This document shows positions 28,723-34,980 of a stretch of DNA of 39,317 nt, one piece after another. Made by a program: the position numbers and the translations under genes. The stretch is from a virus. Location: positions 1-39,317 of IMG/VR virus record IMGVR_UViG_3300050010_000571, one strand, 5' to 3'. The notes below the pieces were generated by a model that made no database searches, was not told the DNA's origin, and was given only the letters and a program-made list of their open reading frames with translations. Numbering within the stretch: the first letter of the stretch is position 1; each line of letters begins with the position of its first letter.

Positions 28723-29126
28723 TAATATCCCCTAAAACACACGGTGAGATGTGGAGGGTGATACGGACTATCATTCAGTCCGAGAGAATTTCTGATTATT
28801 TTGATATACGGACAACTGACACTCAACCAAAAATATTCTCCCTGGGTAAACCAATCGTGATCGGTATAAATTTGAGAATCGTATTGAACTTGCACTTTTA
28901 TCCCATCATACTTTTTCCAATTCGGATGTTTTTCTTTGCCCTTGTCGTGTTTTCCAGCTACTACGGTGCAATGAGGAAAATGAAGCGAAGTAGAAGTTTT
29001 CTTGCCGATGAACTTTTCTACCCAAAAACGATAATAGTTGACGACAGATAACGGGCATTCAATAATAACCCAACCATCTGGTTTATATCGAACTATTCCA
29101 TTGACAATATAAGATTTTTTGTTCAC
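28722..29126 (-). CDS. 2H phosphoesterase-like protein (RNA-repair type), 134 aa
   Basis: Two His-x-Thr motifs, HFPHCTVVAG (about residue 48) and HPPHLTVCFRG (at the C-terminus), define the 2H (LigT/CPDase) fold, which acts on 2',5' or cyclic phosphates of RNA. The compact form resembles the 2H domains of 'Swiss Army Knife' RNA-repair sets, as do the HAD (13510) and cREC (20410). The frame starts with GTG at 29126, 16 nt after the CCA of tRNA-Asp. Likely heals RNA ends or degrades cyclic oligonucleotides used in defence signalling. Confidence 0.72.
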   Translation of the reverse strand: MNKKSYIVNGIVRYKPDGWVIIECPLSVVNYYRFWVEKFIGKKTSTSLHFPHCTVVAGKHDKGKEKHPNWKKYDGIKVQVQYDSQIYTDHDWFTQGEYFWLSVSCPYIKIIRNSLGLNDSPYHPPHLTVCFRGY

Positions 29127-29142
29127 TATTATCTTTCATGTT

Positions 29143-29220
29143 TGGCAGTGCTGGCGGGATTTGCACCCAGCGTTGCTATCGTGACAGGATAGCCGATGAA
29201 ACATACTCTCTTACAGCACT
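29143..29220 (-). tRNA. tRNA-Asp(GTC), copy 1
   Basis: Acceptor AGTGCTG/CAGCACT, discriminator G, encoded CCA. Anticodon stem CTATC/GATAG, loop CTGTCAC. T-loop TGCAAAT. Confidence 0.85.
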
Positions 29221-29275
29221 AAACCGATTTCTTTCAAAATCACATAAACTTGGCATTTTGTCAATACTGAATTTT

Positions 29276-29361
29276 TGGTCGCTGCGGGGAGATTTGCACT
29301 CCCAAGGTCGTATCATTTTGAGTGATATGCTTCTTCTAATTTCGCTTTCGGCCACGCAGCG
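29276..29361 (-). tRNA. tRNA-Leu(CAA)
   Basis: Acceptor CGCTGCG/CGCAGCG, discriminator A, encoded CCA. Anticodon arm TATCA-CTCAAAA-TGATA. Variable loop short (about 6 nt) while the D region is long. T-stem GGGAG/CTCCC, loop TGCAAAT. Confidence 0.8.
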
Positions 29362-29385
29362 TTTTTCTATGGCAATGCAGACAAA

Positions 29386-29652
29386 CTAAATATCACCATT
29401 CTCTATGATTTTTCTATCTTCAAGGTTAGCAACCTGGCGGCGATAAAACTCGGCCTTGACACATTCCAAGACTCCCATCAAATTATTTGCCGTTGAGTAG
29501 CGGGGGTTCTTTTTAAAAAGTTCCCAAACCACAGAGGAAATCACATAGTTTACTTCTCCCACATCGAATTGTTCATTTACAGTTAGGGCTGCAACGACAT
29601 CCTCAATAGGAGAGTTGAATTTCGTTCTGTTTTCTGGCTTGATGTAAGGCAT
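29386..29652 (-). CDS. DUF6899-like hypothetical protein, 88 aa
   Basis: Begins MPYIKPENRTKFNSPIEDVV and has VGEVNYVISSVVW, NNLMGVLECVKAEFYRRQVA and a final ENGDI, matching from memory a small phage family of unknown function. Start is ATG 29652, 2 nt after the CCA of tRNA-Glu (CCA-AT-ATG). Confidence 0.75.
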   Translation of the reverse strand: MPYIKPENRTKFNSPIEDVVAALTVNEQFDVGEVNYVISSVVWELFKKNPRYSTANNLMGVLECVKAEFYRRQVANLEDRKIIENGDI

Positions 29653-29654
29653 AT

Positions 29655-29730
29655 TGGTAGGGTCATTGGCACTTGCAGCCAAATTCAAAGCTTGAGAAGC
29701 TCTAGTCCTTTCTACTTAGACGATGGCCCC
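29655..29730 (-). tRNA. tRNA-Glu(CTC)
   Basis: Acceptor GGGGCCA/TGACCCT (one mismatch), discriminator A, encoded CCA. Anticodon arm AGAGC-TTCTCAA-GCTTT, D-stem GTC/GAC, T-arm TTGGC-TGCAAGT-GCCAA. The next gene's ATG follows 2 nt after CCA. Confidence 0.82.
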
Positions 29731-29841
29731 ATTATGTTTTTTAAAAGTTAAGCGGGTAGATTCGGTCACTGATTAAACTCCAAGTTTTTCAAAATGTACT
29801 TCTTTTATACGACACTCGCATTATTTTTTCTATTGTATCTT

Positions 29842-30135
29842 TTAGCTTTTTTTAATGATTTGTTCAACAGAAGTTATTTTCGTACTATTCTCAGAAAATG
29901 ATTGAACGGTTTTACCAGCCATTAAGACAGATAATAAGGAAATAATACTATAATCTATTGGAACTAACTTGTGATCTTTCAAACAGGCTAAAATCCAGAC
30001 GATCATAATAATAAACCAGGACCCTAGAAAAGCAAGGCGAGTTGAAGATAGTTGTTTATCCCCGTCTCTTAAAAAGAAGGATAGTTTTCCCACAACCTTT
30101 TTAAAGGTTAACTTATTCTTTTTTAACCGTTTCAT
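29842..30135 (-). CDS. Small two-TM protein, holin-like, 97 aa
   Basis: ATG 30135 (MKRLKKNKLTFKKVVGKLSF) starts a basic N-terminus; two hydrophobic segments follow (LAFLGSWFIIMIVWILACL and IISLLSVLMAGK) with a polar tail. LSSTR...GKxVQSF resembles small phage membrane proteins annotated as putative holins. No lysin gene is next to it, so the role is uncertain. Confidence 0.55.
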   Translation of the reverse strand: MKRLKKNKLTFKKVVGKLSFFLRDGDKQLSSTRLAFLGSWFIIMIVWILACLKDHKLVPIDYSIISLLSVLMAGKTVQSFSENSTKITSVEQIIKKS

Positions 30136-30207
30136 TGGTGCCAATGGACGATTCTGCCTCGTCGCCCGAAATCTTATGGGGATTTGGTTGCACTACGCAT
30201 CACTGGC

Positions 30208-30420
30208 CTACTTACCGTTTCCATCATTCGGAAAATCCAAGGGTGTGCTGGTAAGCGGCACATAACCAAAATCTGATTTATTGGAGGGTTTTCCGCACTT
30301 GGCTCGCGCTGCTTCGATGACAGCGCAATGATCGGACGTGATAGAAGTAGCGGATTTTGAACCCGACATAACTCCTTCTTCATCAAGAGAAGTTTTTTGA
30401 AAAATTGTCATCGCATCCAT
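30208..30420 (-). CDS. Hypothetical protein, 70 aa
   Basis: ATG 30420 follows the previous stop by 1 nt (TAA at 30422-30424), so it is coupled. Sequence starts MDAMTIFQKTSLDEEGVMSG and contains DHCAVIEAARAKCGK. An overlapping frame at 30174-30386 has a poorer composition. Function unknown. Confidence 0.5.
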   Translation of the reverse strand: MDAMTIFQKTSLDEEGVMSGSKSATSITSDHCAVIEAARAKCGKPSNKSDFGYVPLTSTPLDFPNDGNGK

Positions 30421-30421
30421 A

Positions 30422-30916
30422 TTATTTCGTCCAAGTAGCTGGTAGCGTACACCCTAATTTAGCGGCTTTTTCTTTTATGCGCCTTTTGAATTCTTCAAAA
30501 GTAAGAGAACCTGTATATCTACCAAAACTGTGAATGGCAGCATGTAGATCAGTACAATTAGTTACAGGAAAACTTCTTTTCTCATGGTCAATAAAGTCTG
30601 AATCCTTCATTTCGTCGCGTTTCTTGGTCGAAATGTAGCGGGCAGCCCCTTCTTCAAGGGAAATCACCCCTGACGCGCTAGGCTCGCTACTGGATGCCTT
30701 GGCTCGTTGATTGCGCTTATTAAGGAATTGACGAAGACATTCTTCGTCGCAGAAGTGAAAATCTTTGACATCACCATTTGGTCCGCTCGATAACTTCGCT
30801 TGAAGCGTCTCAACGGGTTCTGAGGGTTTACCTTTGACAGCAGCTTTTGGCTTTTTGAGGTCAATGGTAGACTTGCAGTTGTAACATTGGGCAGTCATCT
30901 TTGCTTCTGATTCCAT
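30422..30916 (-). CDS. Zinc-finger protein with DUF6582-like C-terminus, 164 aa
   Basis: Starts at ATG 30916 (MESEAKMTAQ). N-terminal CYNCKSTI with FHFCDEECLRQF forms a treble-clef-like zinc site; the C-terminal segment FPVTNCTDLHAAIHSFGRY and EEFKRRIKEKAAKLG resembles the DUF6582 module of phage proteins. It follows the other zinc protein by 4 nt. Confidence 0.6.
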   Translation of the reverse strand: MESEAKMTAQCYNCKSTIDLKKPKAAVKGKPSEPVETLQAKLSSGPNGDVKDFHFCDEECLRQFLNKRNQRAKASSSEPSASGVISLEEGAARYISTKKRDEMKDSDFIDHEKRSFPVTNCTDLHAAIHSFGRYTGSLTFEEFKRRIKEKAAKLGCTLPATWTK

Positions 30917-30920
30917 AAAA

Positions 30921-31229
30921 TTAGCTCTTTTTTGGAAGTGTACTTGCAATGTCTAATTCAAAAGTTTTGAAGACAGATGCTTGAGCAATTGTCATGCCCA
31001 CAACGTTACCCTTGGCAACTTTAGCAGCTTTTGCGCGATTTTGAAGGTGGGCGAGCATACAGGATTCACCACAATAATCGTAACGATTATACTGATCATA
31101 ACCATTGTCGTTTTGACCATCCTTCAAACTGAGTGACATTGCCCCACGTTTATCAGAATAAGAAGAATTACTACTGAGTGTAGCACCGCATCCATCGCAC
31201 TTTGTTTTAACTGACGCTTGAGTTTCCAT
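30921..31229 (-). CDS. Zinc-finger protein, 102 aa
   Basis: N-terminal KCDGCGATL and YCGESCMLAHL provide CxxC pairs like the neighbouring gene's, suggesting the two are related or act together. The remainder is a small alpha/beta segment. A TA-rich -10-like box precedes ATG 31229. Function unknown. Confidence 0.6.
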   Translation of the reverse strand: METQASVKTKCDGCGATLSSNSSYSDKRGAMSLSLKDGQNDNGYDQYNRYDYCGESCMLAHLQNRAKAAKVAKGNVVGMTIAQASVFKTFELDIASTLPKKS

Positions 31230-31274
31230 ATGAATATTTTTACACTAAAAACCAGCTTTTCGACGATATTTTTA

Positions 31275-31367
31275 TGGCGGAAGCAGGGGGAATTGCACCC
31301 ACGCTGGTTTTTGAGGCCAGATTTGTTTAGCAAACAAACGCGACAAACTGACATTCGCCTTACTTCC
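31275..31367 (-). tRNA. tRNA-Ser(GCT)
   Basis: Acceptor GGAAGTA/TGCTTCC, discriminator G, encoded CCA. Anticodon arm TTTGT-TTGCTAA-ACAAA, long variable arm CTGG/CCAG, T-loop TGCAATT. Confidence 0.88.
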
Positions 31368-31524
31368 ATTTGGTCCCAACTCTCGGTTTCGCGCCGAGCT
31401 ATTATGTGCTTCAAACATACGCTTTCACTAGATTAGCTTAGTTGGGAAACAGTTTCACCGCAGCCCAACACTGGGCGCATTATTTTTTCTAAGCCAAAGG
31501 CGATACTTGGCGCGGCTACTAAAT

Positions 31525-31598
31525 TGGTGAACCGAGCCAGTATCGCACTGGGCATCGCTTTATAACAAGCGAGACTCATCTTTCTGAGCTATCGGTCA
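31525..31598 (-). tRNA. tRNA-Asn(GTT), copy 1
   Basis: D-stem GCTC/GAGT with loop AGAAAGAT, anticodon region TTGTTAT in an 8-nt loop, T-arm CCCAG-TGCGATA-CTGGC, discriminator A, CCA encoded. Acceptor TGACCGA/TCGGTTC has one end mismatch. The loop size makes the isotype a little uncertain. Confidence 0.6.
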
Positions 31599-31805
31599 AA
31601 GGAGAGAATGTTTCGGGAGCGTAGATGATGCTTAATTGTCCCGCACTTGTGGATAAAGGTTATTAATACACCTTAGTAACATGGGATATCCATTTCTGGA
31701 GTCACCAAAACCACCAATAACTACGCTAAATACATTCTCAATTAACGAGAATAAACGATTACAGTTTTTTTGACGGACAGCTTACCACTAGCTTACACAA
31801 GCTTA
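31599..31805 (-). other. Gap with a gene fragment of unknown origin
   Basis: No intact gene. One frame (about 31640-31775) reads RQKNCNRLFSLIENVFSVVI, GGFGDSRNGYPMLLRC and INNLYPQVRDN before a stop, which looks like coding remnant without a start codon. The flanks GAGAATGTTT and CATTCTC form a long imperfect inverted repeat. Confidence 0.3.
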
Positions 31806-31844
31806 CGCTTGCAACAGGAATCGAACCTGTGTCTTCTGTTTGGT
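31806..31844 (-). tRNA. 3' part of a tRNA interrupted by the 143-bp element
   Basis: A canonical T-arm ACAGG-TTCGATT-CCTGT and acceptor-like TGCAAGC remain. The 5' part would lie beyond the element at 31845-31987, where GGTAC-TTCAT borders it. The isotype cannot be determined. Confidence 0.5.
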
Positions 31845-31987
31845 GTCAACAACACCTACCCTAAAGGGATAGGTGCTTGAACGGCCCCGAGGAGCGGGGA
31901 CTTATATTCATTTGGCGTATTGACTGACGCCTGCCCATAAGTCAGATTTGATGTCTGTGATACGGGATGTTTGGACATTTTACCAAT
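31845..31987 (-). mobile_element. 143-bp tnpB-derived mini-element, copy 2
   Basis: Identical to 23307-23449 and to the 3' end of the element at 37999-39187. TTCAT stands at its left border (31988-31992). Beyond GTTGAC the guide position reads ACCAAACAGAAGACACAGGT, i.e. tRNA sequence leading into the T-loop. Confidence 0.85.
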
Positions 31988-32020
31988 ATGAAGTACCTGT
32001 AACCTACACTACGTCAAATC

Positions 32021-32094
32021 TGGTGCGCCCTCGGGGTAACGCTCCCCGTTCAATAAATTAAAAGTTTATTGCATCACTTTAATGCTTGAGGCGC
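32021..32094 (-). tRNA. tRNA-Lys(TTT)
   Basis: Acceptor GCGCCTC/AGGGCGC (one mismatch), discriminator A, encoded CCA. D-arm GCAT-TAAAGTG-ATGC, anticodon arm ATAAA-CTTTTAA-TTTAT, T-arm CGGGG-AGCGTTA-CCCCG. Confidence 0.85.
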
Positions 32095-32161
32095 ATGTGG
32101 GCACTACTTAGTGACCCTTACACTTGTCATTTCAAGTTAATACTTGGAATTGCTTCCGAGA

Positions 32162-32593
32162 TCAGAATTTGTTATTCGTGACGAGAACCCGAACAGATTC
32201 TTTCGTCTTGAGATTGATGTTTTTTGCCTTGATAAATTTACGTTTCAGGCCAGCAAAAGCTTCACCGATTGTCTTGATGACATTTTTCTTTCGTTTGGCC
32301 GCTTCGTTTTGATCCCGAACAGCCTCAGCGATTCGTGCCAAAACAGTTCCGTGATCGCCACCCTGCGGAATTGTGTAAACTGATGCGGTCAAATCTTTAC
32401 CAGCTAGTGAACCATCCGCATCATACAATACGACGCCGTATTCATTCTTCTGATGAGGGAGTTTAGTGGAAGACTTTTCAGCTTCCAATTCTTGGATGAC
32501 TTCCTGCAAATGCTCAACCACAGCTTTTTGCTGATCGTTCGGAATCTTGGCCGCAGCCAAGGCGCCTTGAATTTCTTCGAGTGATAATTTCAT
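32162..32593 (-). CDS. Hypothetical protein, 143 aa
   Basis: Single gene with a consensus promoter (32601-32629). N-terminal helical hairpin (LSLEEIQGALAAAKIPNDQQ), a central strand pair (YGVVLYDADGSLAGKDL) and a basic C-terminus (GLKRKFIKAKNINLKTK). The strong promoter suggests it is well expressed. No family recognised. Confidence 0.65.
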   Translation of the reverse strand: MKLSLEEIQGALAAAKIPNDQQKAVVEHLQEVIQELEAEKSSTKLPHQKNEYGVVLYDADGSLAGKDLTASVYTIPQGGDHGTVLARIAEAVRDQNEAAKRKKNVIKTIGEAFAGLKRKFIKAKNINLKTKESVRVLVTNNKF

Positions 32594-32600
32594 TGTTTAA

Positions 32601-32629
32601 ATATTAACATGAACTTGAACGATTGTCAA
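32601..32629 (-). promoter_or_regulatory. Sigma70-like promoter, leaderless geometry
   Basis: TTGACA (32629-32624), 17-nt spacer, TAATAT (32606-32601), 7 nt (TTAAACA), then ATG at 32593. Confidence 0.88.
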
Positions 32630-32683
32630 GTCCGAAATGGAGCCAAGATTAGCGAATATTAAAGTTTTTCTAACTTTTTAAAT

Positions 32684-32758
32684 TGGAGCCGTATGTAAGA
32701 ATTGCACTTACTTAAACCTTTTTACAAGAAAGGGCATCACTAACAATGTTTATACGGC
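32684..32758 (-). tRNA. tRNA-Thr(TGT)
   Basis: Acceptor GCCGTAT/ATACGGC, discriminator T, encoded CCA, all very close to tRNA-Thr(GGT). Anticodon arm CCTTT-CTTGTAA-AAAGG. T-arm GTAAG-TGCAATT-CTTAC. Confidence 0.9.
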
Positions 32759-32838
32759 AAATTCGTTTGCATAATAGAGGAGTTTTCATTCCATTACGCA
32801 AACGTCCCCAAACACCCCCATGTGTTACTGAGCGGGAA

Positions 32839-32914
32839 TGGAGCATAGGACGGGATTCGCACCCGCGTAAAGCAGTTTGGAAGACTGCCGCCTGAACTTC
32901 TAGGCTACCTATGC
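32839..32914 (-). tRNA. tRNA-Gly(TCC)
   Basis: Acceptor GCATAGG/CCTATGC, discriminator T, encoded CCA. D-stem GCCT/AGGC with loop AGAAGTTC, anticodon arm GCAGT-CTTCCAA-ACTGC, T-arm GCGGG-TGCGAAT-CCCGT. Confidence 0.93.
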
Positions 32915-33069
32915 AATTTTGAAACCTTGAAAACACACAAAATTGAGAGACTATCAATCAGAGGTATTGAACTTTCGCCCAAGGGACTTAGATAGTCAAT
33001 GTTTTCTACGACCGATGCTTGTTGTACGTTTGTCCACGTTTGCAATCGTAATACAACAGAGGAAAACAT
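32905..33069 (-). CDS. Doubtful small protein, 54 aa
   Basis: An open frame from ATG 33069 reads MFSSVVLRLQTWTNVQQASV and ends 10 nt inside tRNA-Gly. It also covers a GACTATC/GATAGTC hairpin with a TTCAATA loop that could be a tRNA relic. Composition is acceptable, but no promoter with the right spacing is seen. Confidence 0.22.
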   Translation of the reverse strand: MFSSVVLRLQTWTNVQQASVVENIDYLSPLGESSIPLIDSLSILCVFKVSKLHR

Positions 33070-33090
33070 CGCATCATAACTGATTGCAAA

Positions 33091-33164
33091 TGGTGGCCTC
33101 GGAGGGAATTTCGCCCACAACCTTTCCCACATCAAGGGAATACTCTGAATTGAGTTACGAGGCC
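33091..33164 (-). tRNA. tRNA-Ile(GAT), copy 1
   Basis: Acceptor GGCCTCG/CGAGGCC, discriminator A, encoded CCA. D-stem ACTC/GAGT with a short loop (AATTCA), anticodon arm TTCCC-TTGATGT-GGGAA, T-loop CGAAATT, which is neither canonical nor the xGC type. Confidence 0.82.
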
Positions 33165-33187
33165 ATTATTACGTTTAGCACATAAAT

Positions 33188-33261
33188 TGGTCGTCCATGA
33201 AAGTAATGCTCTTTCTTTTACGCCTTATCAAGACGTTACTTTACTTTTAAGTTAATAGACG
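33188..33261 (-). tRNA. tRNA-Ile(GAT), copy 2
   Basis: Acceptor CGTCTAT/ATGGACG, discriminator A, encoded CCA. D-arm ACTT-AAAAGTA-AAGT, anticodon arm ACGTC-TTGATAA-GGCGT, T-arm GAAAG-AGCATTA-CTTTC. Confidence 0.85.
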
Positions 33262-33265
33262 AAAA

Positions 33266-33345
33266 TGACAAAGACTTGAATCGGCAACTGTTGCAACAGC
33301 CCAAACCGCTAAATTATCGTCAAGCTATATTGGTTTTTCTTTGTC
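33266..33345 (-). tRNA. tRNA-like, perhaps Pro(GGG)
   Basis: Acceptor GACAAAG/CTTTGTC and a possible anticodon arm GCGGT-TTGGGCT-GTTGC. The T-stem pairs poorly (loop region TGCCGAT), a 10-nt excess lies before the D-arm, and no CCA is encoded. Decayed or misassigned. Confidence 0.4.
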
Positions 33346-33347
33346 AA

Positions 33348-33439
33348 TGGTACTCCTGCTTGGACTTAAACCAAGACTCGGCACTAATCTGGTGCGCCTA
33401 GTTTATAAAACTAGCGATGCTTTATTACATCACAGGAGC
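33348..33439 (-). tRNA. Class II tRNA with anticodon TAT
   Basis: Acceptor GCTCCTG/CAGGAGT, discriminator A, encoded CCA, D-arm GATG-TAATAAAG-CATC, anticodon arm CTAGT-TTTATAA-ACTAG. A long variable arm (GCAC/GTGC) is unusual for Ile(TAT); it may be a derived Leu/Ser-type tRNA. T-arm CTTGG-TTTAAGT-CCAAG. Confidence 0.7.
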
Positions 33440-33504
33440 GTATCGCACTATCTGGTTGGAAATTATATGAAATCCCTTATCATCATGCTTTTAACAAAGA
33501 AAAA

Positions 33505-34020
33505 ATGTTAAATATGATTAAGTTGATTTTAAATTCTCTAATTAAAGTTGATTTTAATTATGCTCTTTACCAACCGAAGGGTCGAAAAAAATACAATACT
33601 AAATTTAAAAATAATATTAAATATGATTATCCATCTGATGAAAAACTTAAATTACTGAGTGAAACAAACTCACTTGGACAATTAGTTAAATTACTTAATA
33701 TTCCTCAAAAAGCTTTATGGTATCATTTAAACAAAAGAAATATTTCTACTTTTCATACTCCAAAAAAAGAAAAAATAAAAAAAGATCGCCACGCCCCAAG
33801 AATTAATCAAAGGAAAATAAAAAGACCTTCAAAAGAAGAGCTATTTCAATTAATTGAAAATAAACCATTTTCTCAAATTGGTAAAATGTTTAATACCACA
33901 GATAATAATATTAGAAAATGGGCTATTTCATATGGACTAAATCCTAATAGGTATCCAAGAGGATACTGGCAAAAATTGGGAGCCTCCACCACCAAGGTAA
34001 AGGGGAATCGAACCCCATAG
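33505..34020 (+). CDS. HTH protein, probably a decayed homing endonuclease, 171 aa
   Basis: Plus strand, very A/T-rich. Two helix-turn-helix units: LLSETNSLGQLVKLLNIPQK ... LWYHLNKRNIS and RPSKEELFQLIENKPFSQIG followed by WAISYGLNPN/PRGYW. The second is the C-terminal DNA-binding domain typical of phage HNH homing enzymes (KPFSQIGKMF...WAISYGL). No HNH catalytic block is present, so the nuclease core is missing. The last 20 codons run through a tRNA T-arm fragment, so the original end is lost. Confidence 0.6.
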   Translation: MLNMIKLILNSLIKVDFNYALYQPKGRKKYNTKFKNNIKYDYPSDEKLKLLSETNSLGQLVKLLNIPQKALWYHLNKRNISTFHTPKKEKIKKDRHAPRINQRKIKRPSKEELFQLIENKPFSQIGKMFNTTDNNIRKWAISYGLNPNRYPRGYWQKLGASTTKVKGNRTP

Positions 34021-34025
34021 GAGGC
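33982..34025 (-). tRNA. tRNA fragment (canonical T-arm)
   Basis: GGGG-TTCGATT-CCCC is a canonical T-arm next to an acceptor-like TTTACC. GCCTCC/GGAGGC flank the piece, but D- and anticodon arms are absent. It appears to be the 3' half of a tRNA cut by the plus-strand HTH gene. Confidence 0.4.
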
Positions 34026-34029
34026 AAAA

Positions 34030-34104
34030 TGGTCGGGTTTGAGTAACTTCATCCACTCATTTCCAGCACAATCGCTGGCGTTTTAGATTTTAAACTATCG
34101 CCCG
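34030..34104 (-). tRNA. Degenerate tRNA, anticodon undetermined
   Basis: CGGG at the 5' end and CCCG-A-CCA at the 3' end pair as in tRNA-Pro, but the inner acceptor does not. A CCAGC/GCTGG stem has a 6-nt loop (GATTGT) without a normal anticodon; the T-arm loop is enlarged. Confidence 0.45.
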
Positions 34105-34107
34105 TTA

Positions 34108-34179
34108 TGGCTCAAGTGGTTATCGCATCCACATCTGCGGGGTTTCAAGCCGCTGCTAATCTATTTCAGCTATTGAGCC
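34108..34179 (-). tRNA. tRNA-Phe(GAA)
   Basis: Acceptor GGCTCAA/TTGAGCC, discriminator A, no encoded CCA. D-stem GCT/AGC, anticodon arm GCGGC-TTGAAAC-CCCGC with one closing mismatch, T-arm GTGGA-TGCGATA-ACCAC. Confidence 0.72.
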
Positions 34180-34185
34180 ATAAAA

Positions 34186-34264
34186 TGGTGCAGGAGGCGA
34201 GGGTTGCGCTCGCGTTATTTCCCGCCCCAAACGGGATGCCATAACCTCACTAGGCGACTCCTAC
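34186..34264 (-). tRNA. tRNA-Pro(TGG), copy 1
   Basis: Acceptor GTAGGAG/CTCCTGC, discriminator A, encoded CCA. D-loop TAGTGAGGTTAT keeps GG, unlike most others. Anticodon arm TCCCG-TTTGGGG-CGGGA, T-arm GCGAG-CGCAACC-CTCGC. Confidence 0.85.
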
Positions 34265-34274
34265 AACTAACAAA

Positions 34275-34331
34275 TGGTCGGAATGACTTCTGTACCCAAA
34301 ACAGACGCGATAAACACTACGCTACATTCCG
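34275..34331 (-). tRNA. tRNA-Pro(TGG), copy 2, lacking a T-arm
   Basis: Acceptor CGGAATG/CATTCCG with C1-G72 and ACCA end as in bacterial tRNA-Pro. D-stem GCG/CGC and anticodon arm TCTGT-TTTGGGT-ACAGA are intact, but only AGT lies between anticodon arm and acceptor. Length 57 nt with CCA. Confidence 0.65.
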
Positions 34332-34335
34332 AAAA

Positions 34336-34382
34336 TGGTCAGCGGGGAATCGTTTTTCCAATTACCGATTCGCCGTCAACCG
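34336..34382 (-). tRNA. Short tRNA-like remnant
   Basis: GGTTGAC/GCTGACC can pair as an acceptor around a GAATCG/CGATTC stem. No normal anticodon arm. It lies in register in the array, so it is probably a collapsed tRNA. Confidence 0.3.
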
Positions 34383-34407
34383 AAAAATTTAAAACTTTTC
34401 AAAAAAA

Positions 34408-34481
34408 TGGTGCGGGTTGGTGGTAATGCTCCACCTTTACTTGGGTGTAGGCCAAGTGTTATGCTTCTCTACTAAACCCGC
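34408..34481 (-). tRNA. tRNA-Val(TAC) with C33
   Basis: Acceptor GCGGGTT/AACCCGC, discriminator A, encoded CCA. Anticodon arm CTTGG-CCTACAC-CCAAG: the universally conserved U33 is C. T-arm GGTGG-AGCATTA-CCACC, D-loop containing AAGCA. Confidence 0.82.
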
Positions 34482-34493
34482 TTTTCTTTTCCG

Positions 34494-34730
34494 TTATTTT
34501 TGTATGCGGCGATAATTTTGACGCCAAACAGCATCGGTGATTACGTTTGCTGAATCTACCACGGCTTGTTCACTTAAGTCGGGAAAACAAGCATGGAGAC
34601 ACTCATGAATTAACGTATCGAGATATTCTTTAGAATTTTGGCGAGGGTCTATTTCAATCAGATCACCGATTTGCTGTCCCAAATTTCCTTCTCGTCCCAG
34701 CTTCCTTTCAACGATTTTGACACGCTTCAT
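34494..34730 (-). CDS. Small zinc metallopeptidase-like protein, 78 aa
   Basis: TLIHECLHACFPDLSE contains HExxH (HECLH) on a helix with downstream acidic residues, as in small SprT/ImmA-like phage proteins. IEIDPRQNSKEYLDTL before it is the usual strand-helix lead-in. ATG 34730 is 7 nt after a TGTAAT and 19 nt after the CCA of tRNA-Leu(TAG). Role unknown; ImmA-like peptidases cleave repressors. Confidence 0.72.
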   Translation of the reverse strand: MKRVKIVERKLGREGNLGQQIGDLIEIDPRQNSKEYLDTLIHECLHACFPDLSEQAVVDSANVITDAVWRQNYRRIQK

Positions 34731-34749
34731 GTCTTGAATTACACTGTTT

Positions 34750-34826
34750 TGGTAGCGACGGAGGGATTTGCACCCACACTGCCATGTTCCTAAGACATGT
34801 GACTCCTTCTGTTGGTCTACGTCGCC
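34750..34826 (-). tRNA. tRNA-Leu(TAG)
   Basis: Acceptor GGCGACG/CGTCGCT, discriminator A, encoded CCA. Anticodon arm CATGT-CTTAGGA-ACATG. Variable loop only about 5 nt (GCAGT), atypical for Leu. T-arm GTGGG-TGCAAAT-CCCTC. Confidence 0.85.
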
Positions 34827-34901
34827 ATTAATTTATTTTGATGAGGACAAATTTCTTCTTGCATATAGGTAGTTATACATAAAAGCTACCTAATGGGATG
34901 A

Positions 34902-34978
34902 TGGTAGCCCCTGCCGTGGTTGCAACGGCACTGTAATCCTCTTAAGGGATTTGTCTCCTGCTCTTGGACTAAGGGGCC
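34902..34978 (-). tRNA. tRNA-Leu(TAA)
   Basis: Acceptor GGCCCCT/AGGGGCT, discriminator A, encoded CCA. Anticodon arm AATCC-CTTAAGA-GGATT. Short variable loop (ACAGT). T-arm GCCGT-TGCAACC-ACGGC. Confidence 0.88.
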
Positions 34979-34980
34979 AT

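Noticed and set aside
31435-31495. Possible tRNA with acceptor GGCTTAG/CTAAGCT
   Set aside because: Inside are only a CCCA/TGGG tetraloop hairpin and an A/T-rich stretch; no anticodon or T-loop can be assigned.
23307-31987. The repeated 143-bp and 344-bp sequences as CRISPR-like repeats
   Set aside because: They are few, far apart, contain tnpB coding ends and right-end hairpins, and no spacers of constant length lie between them.
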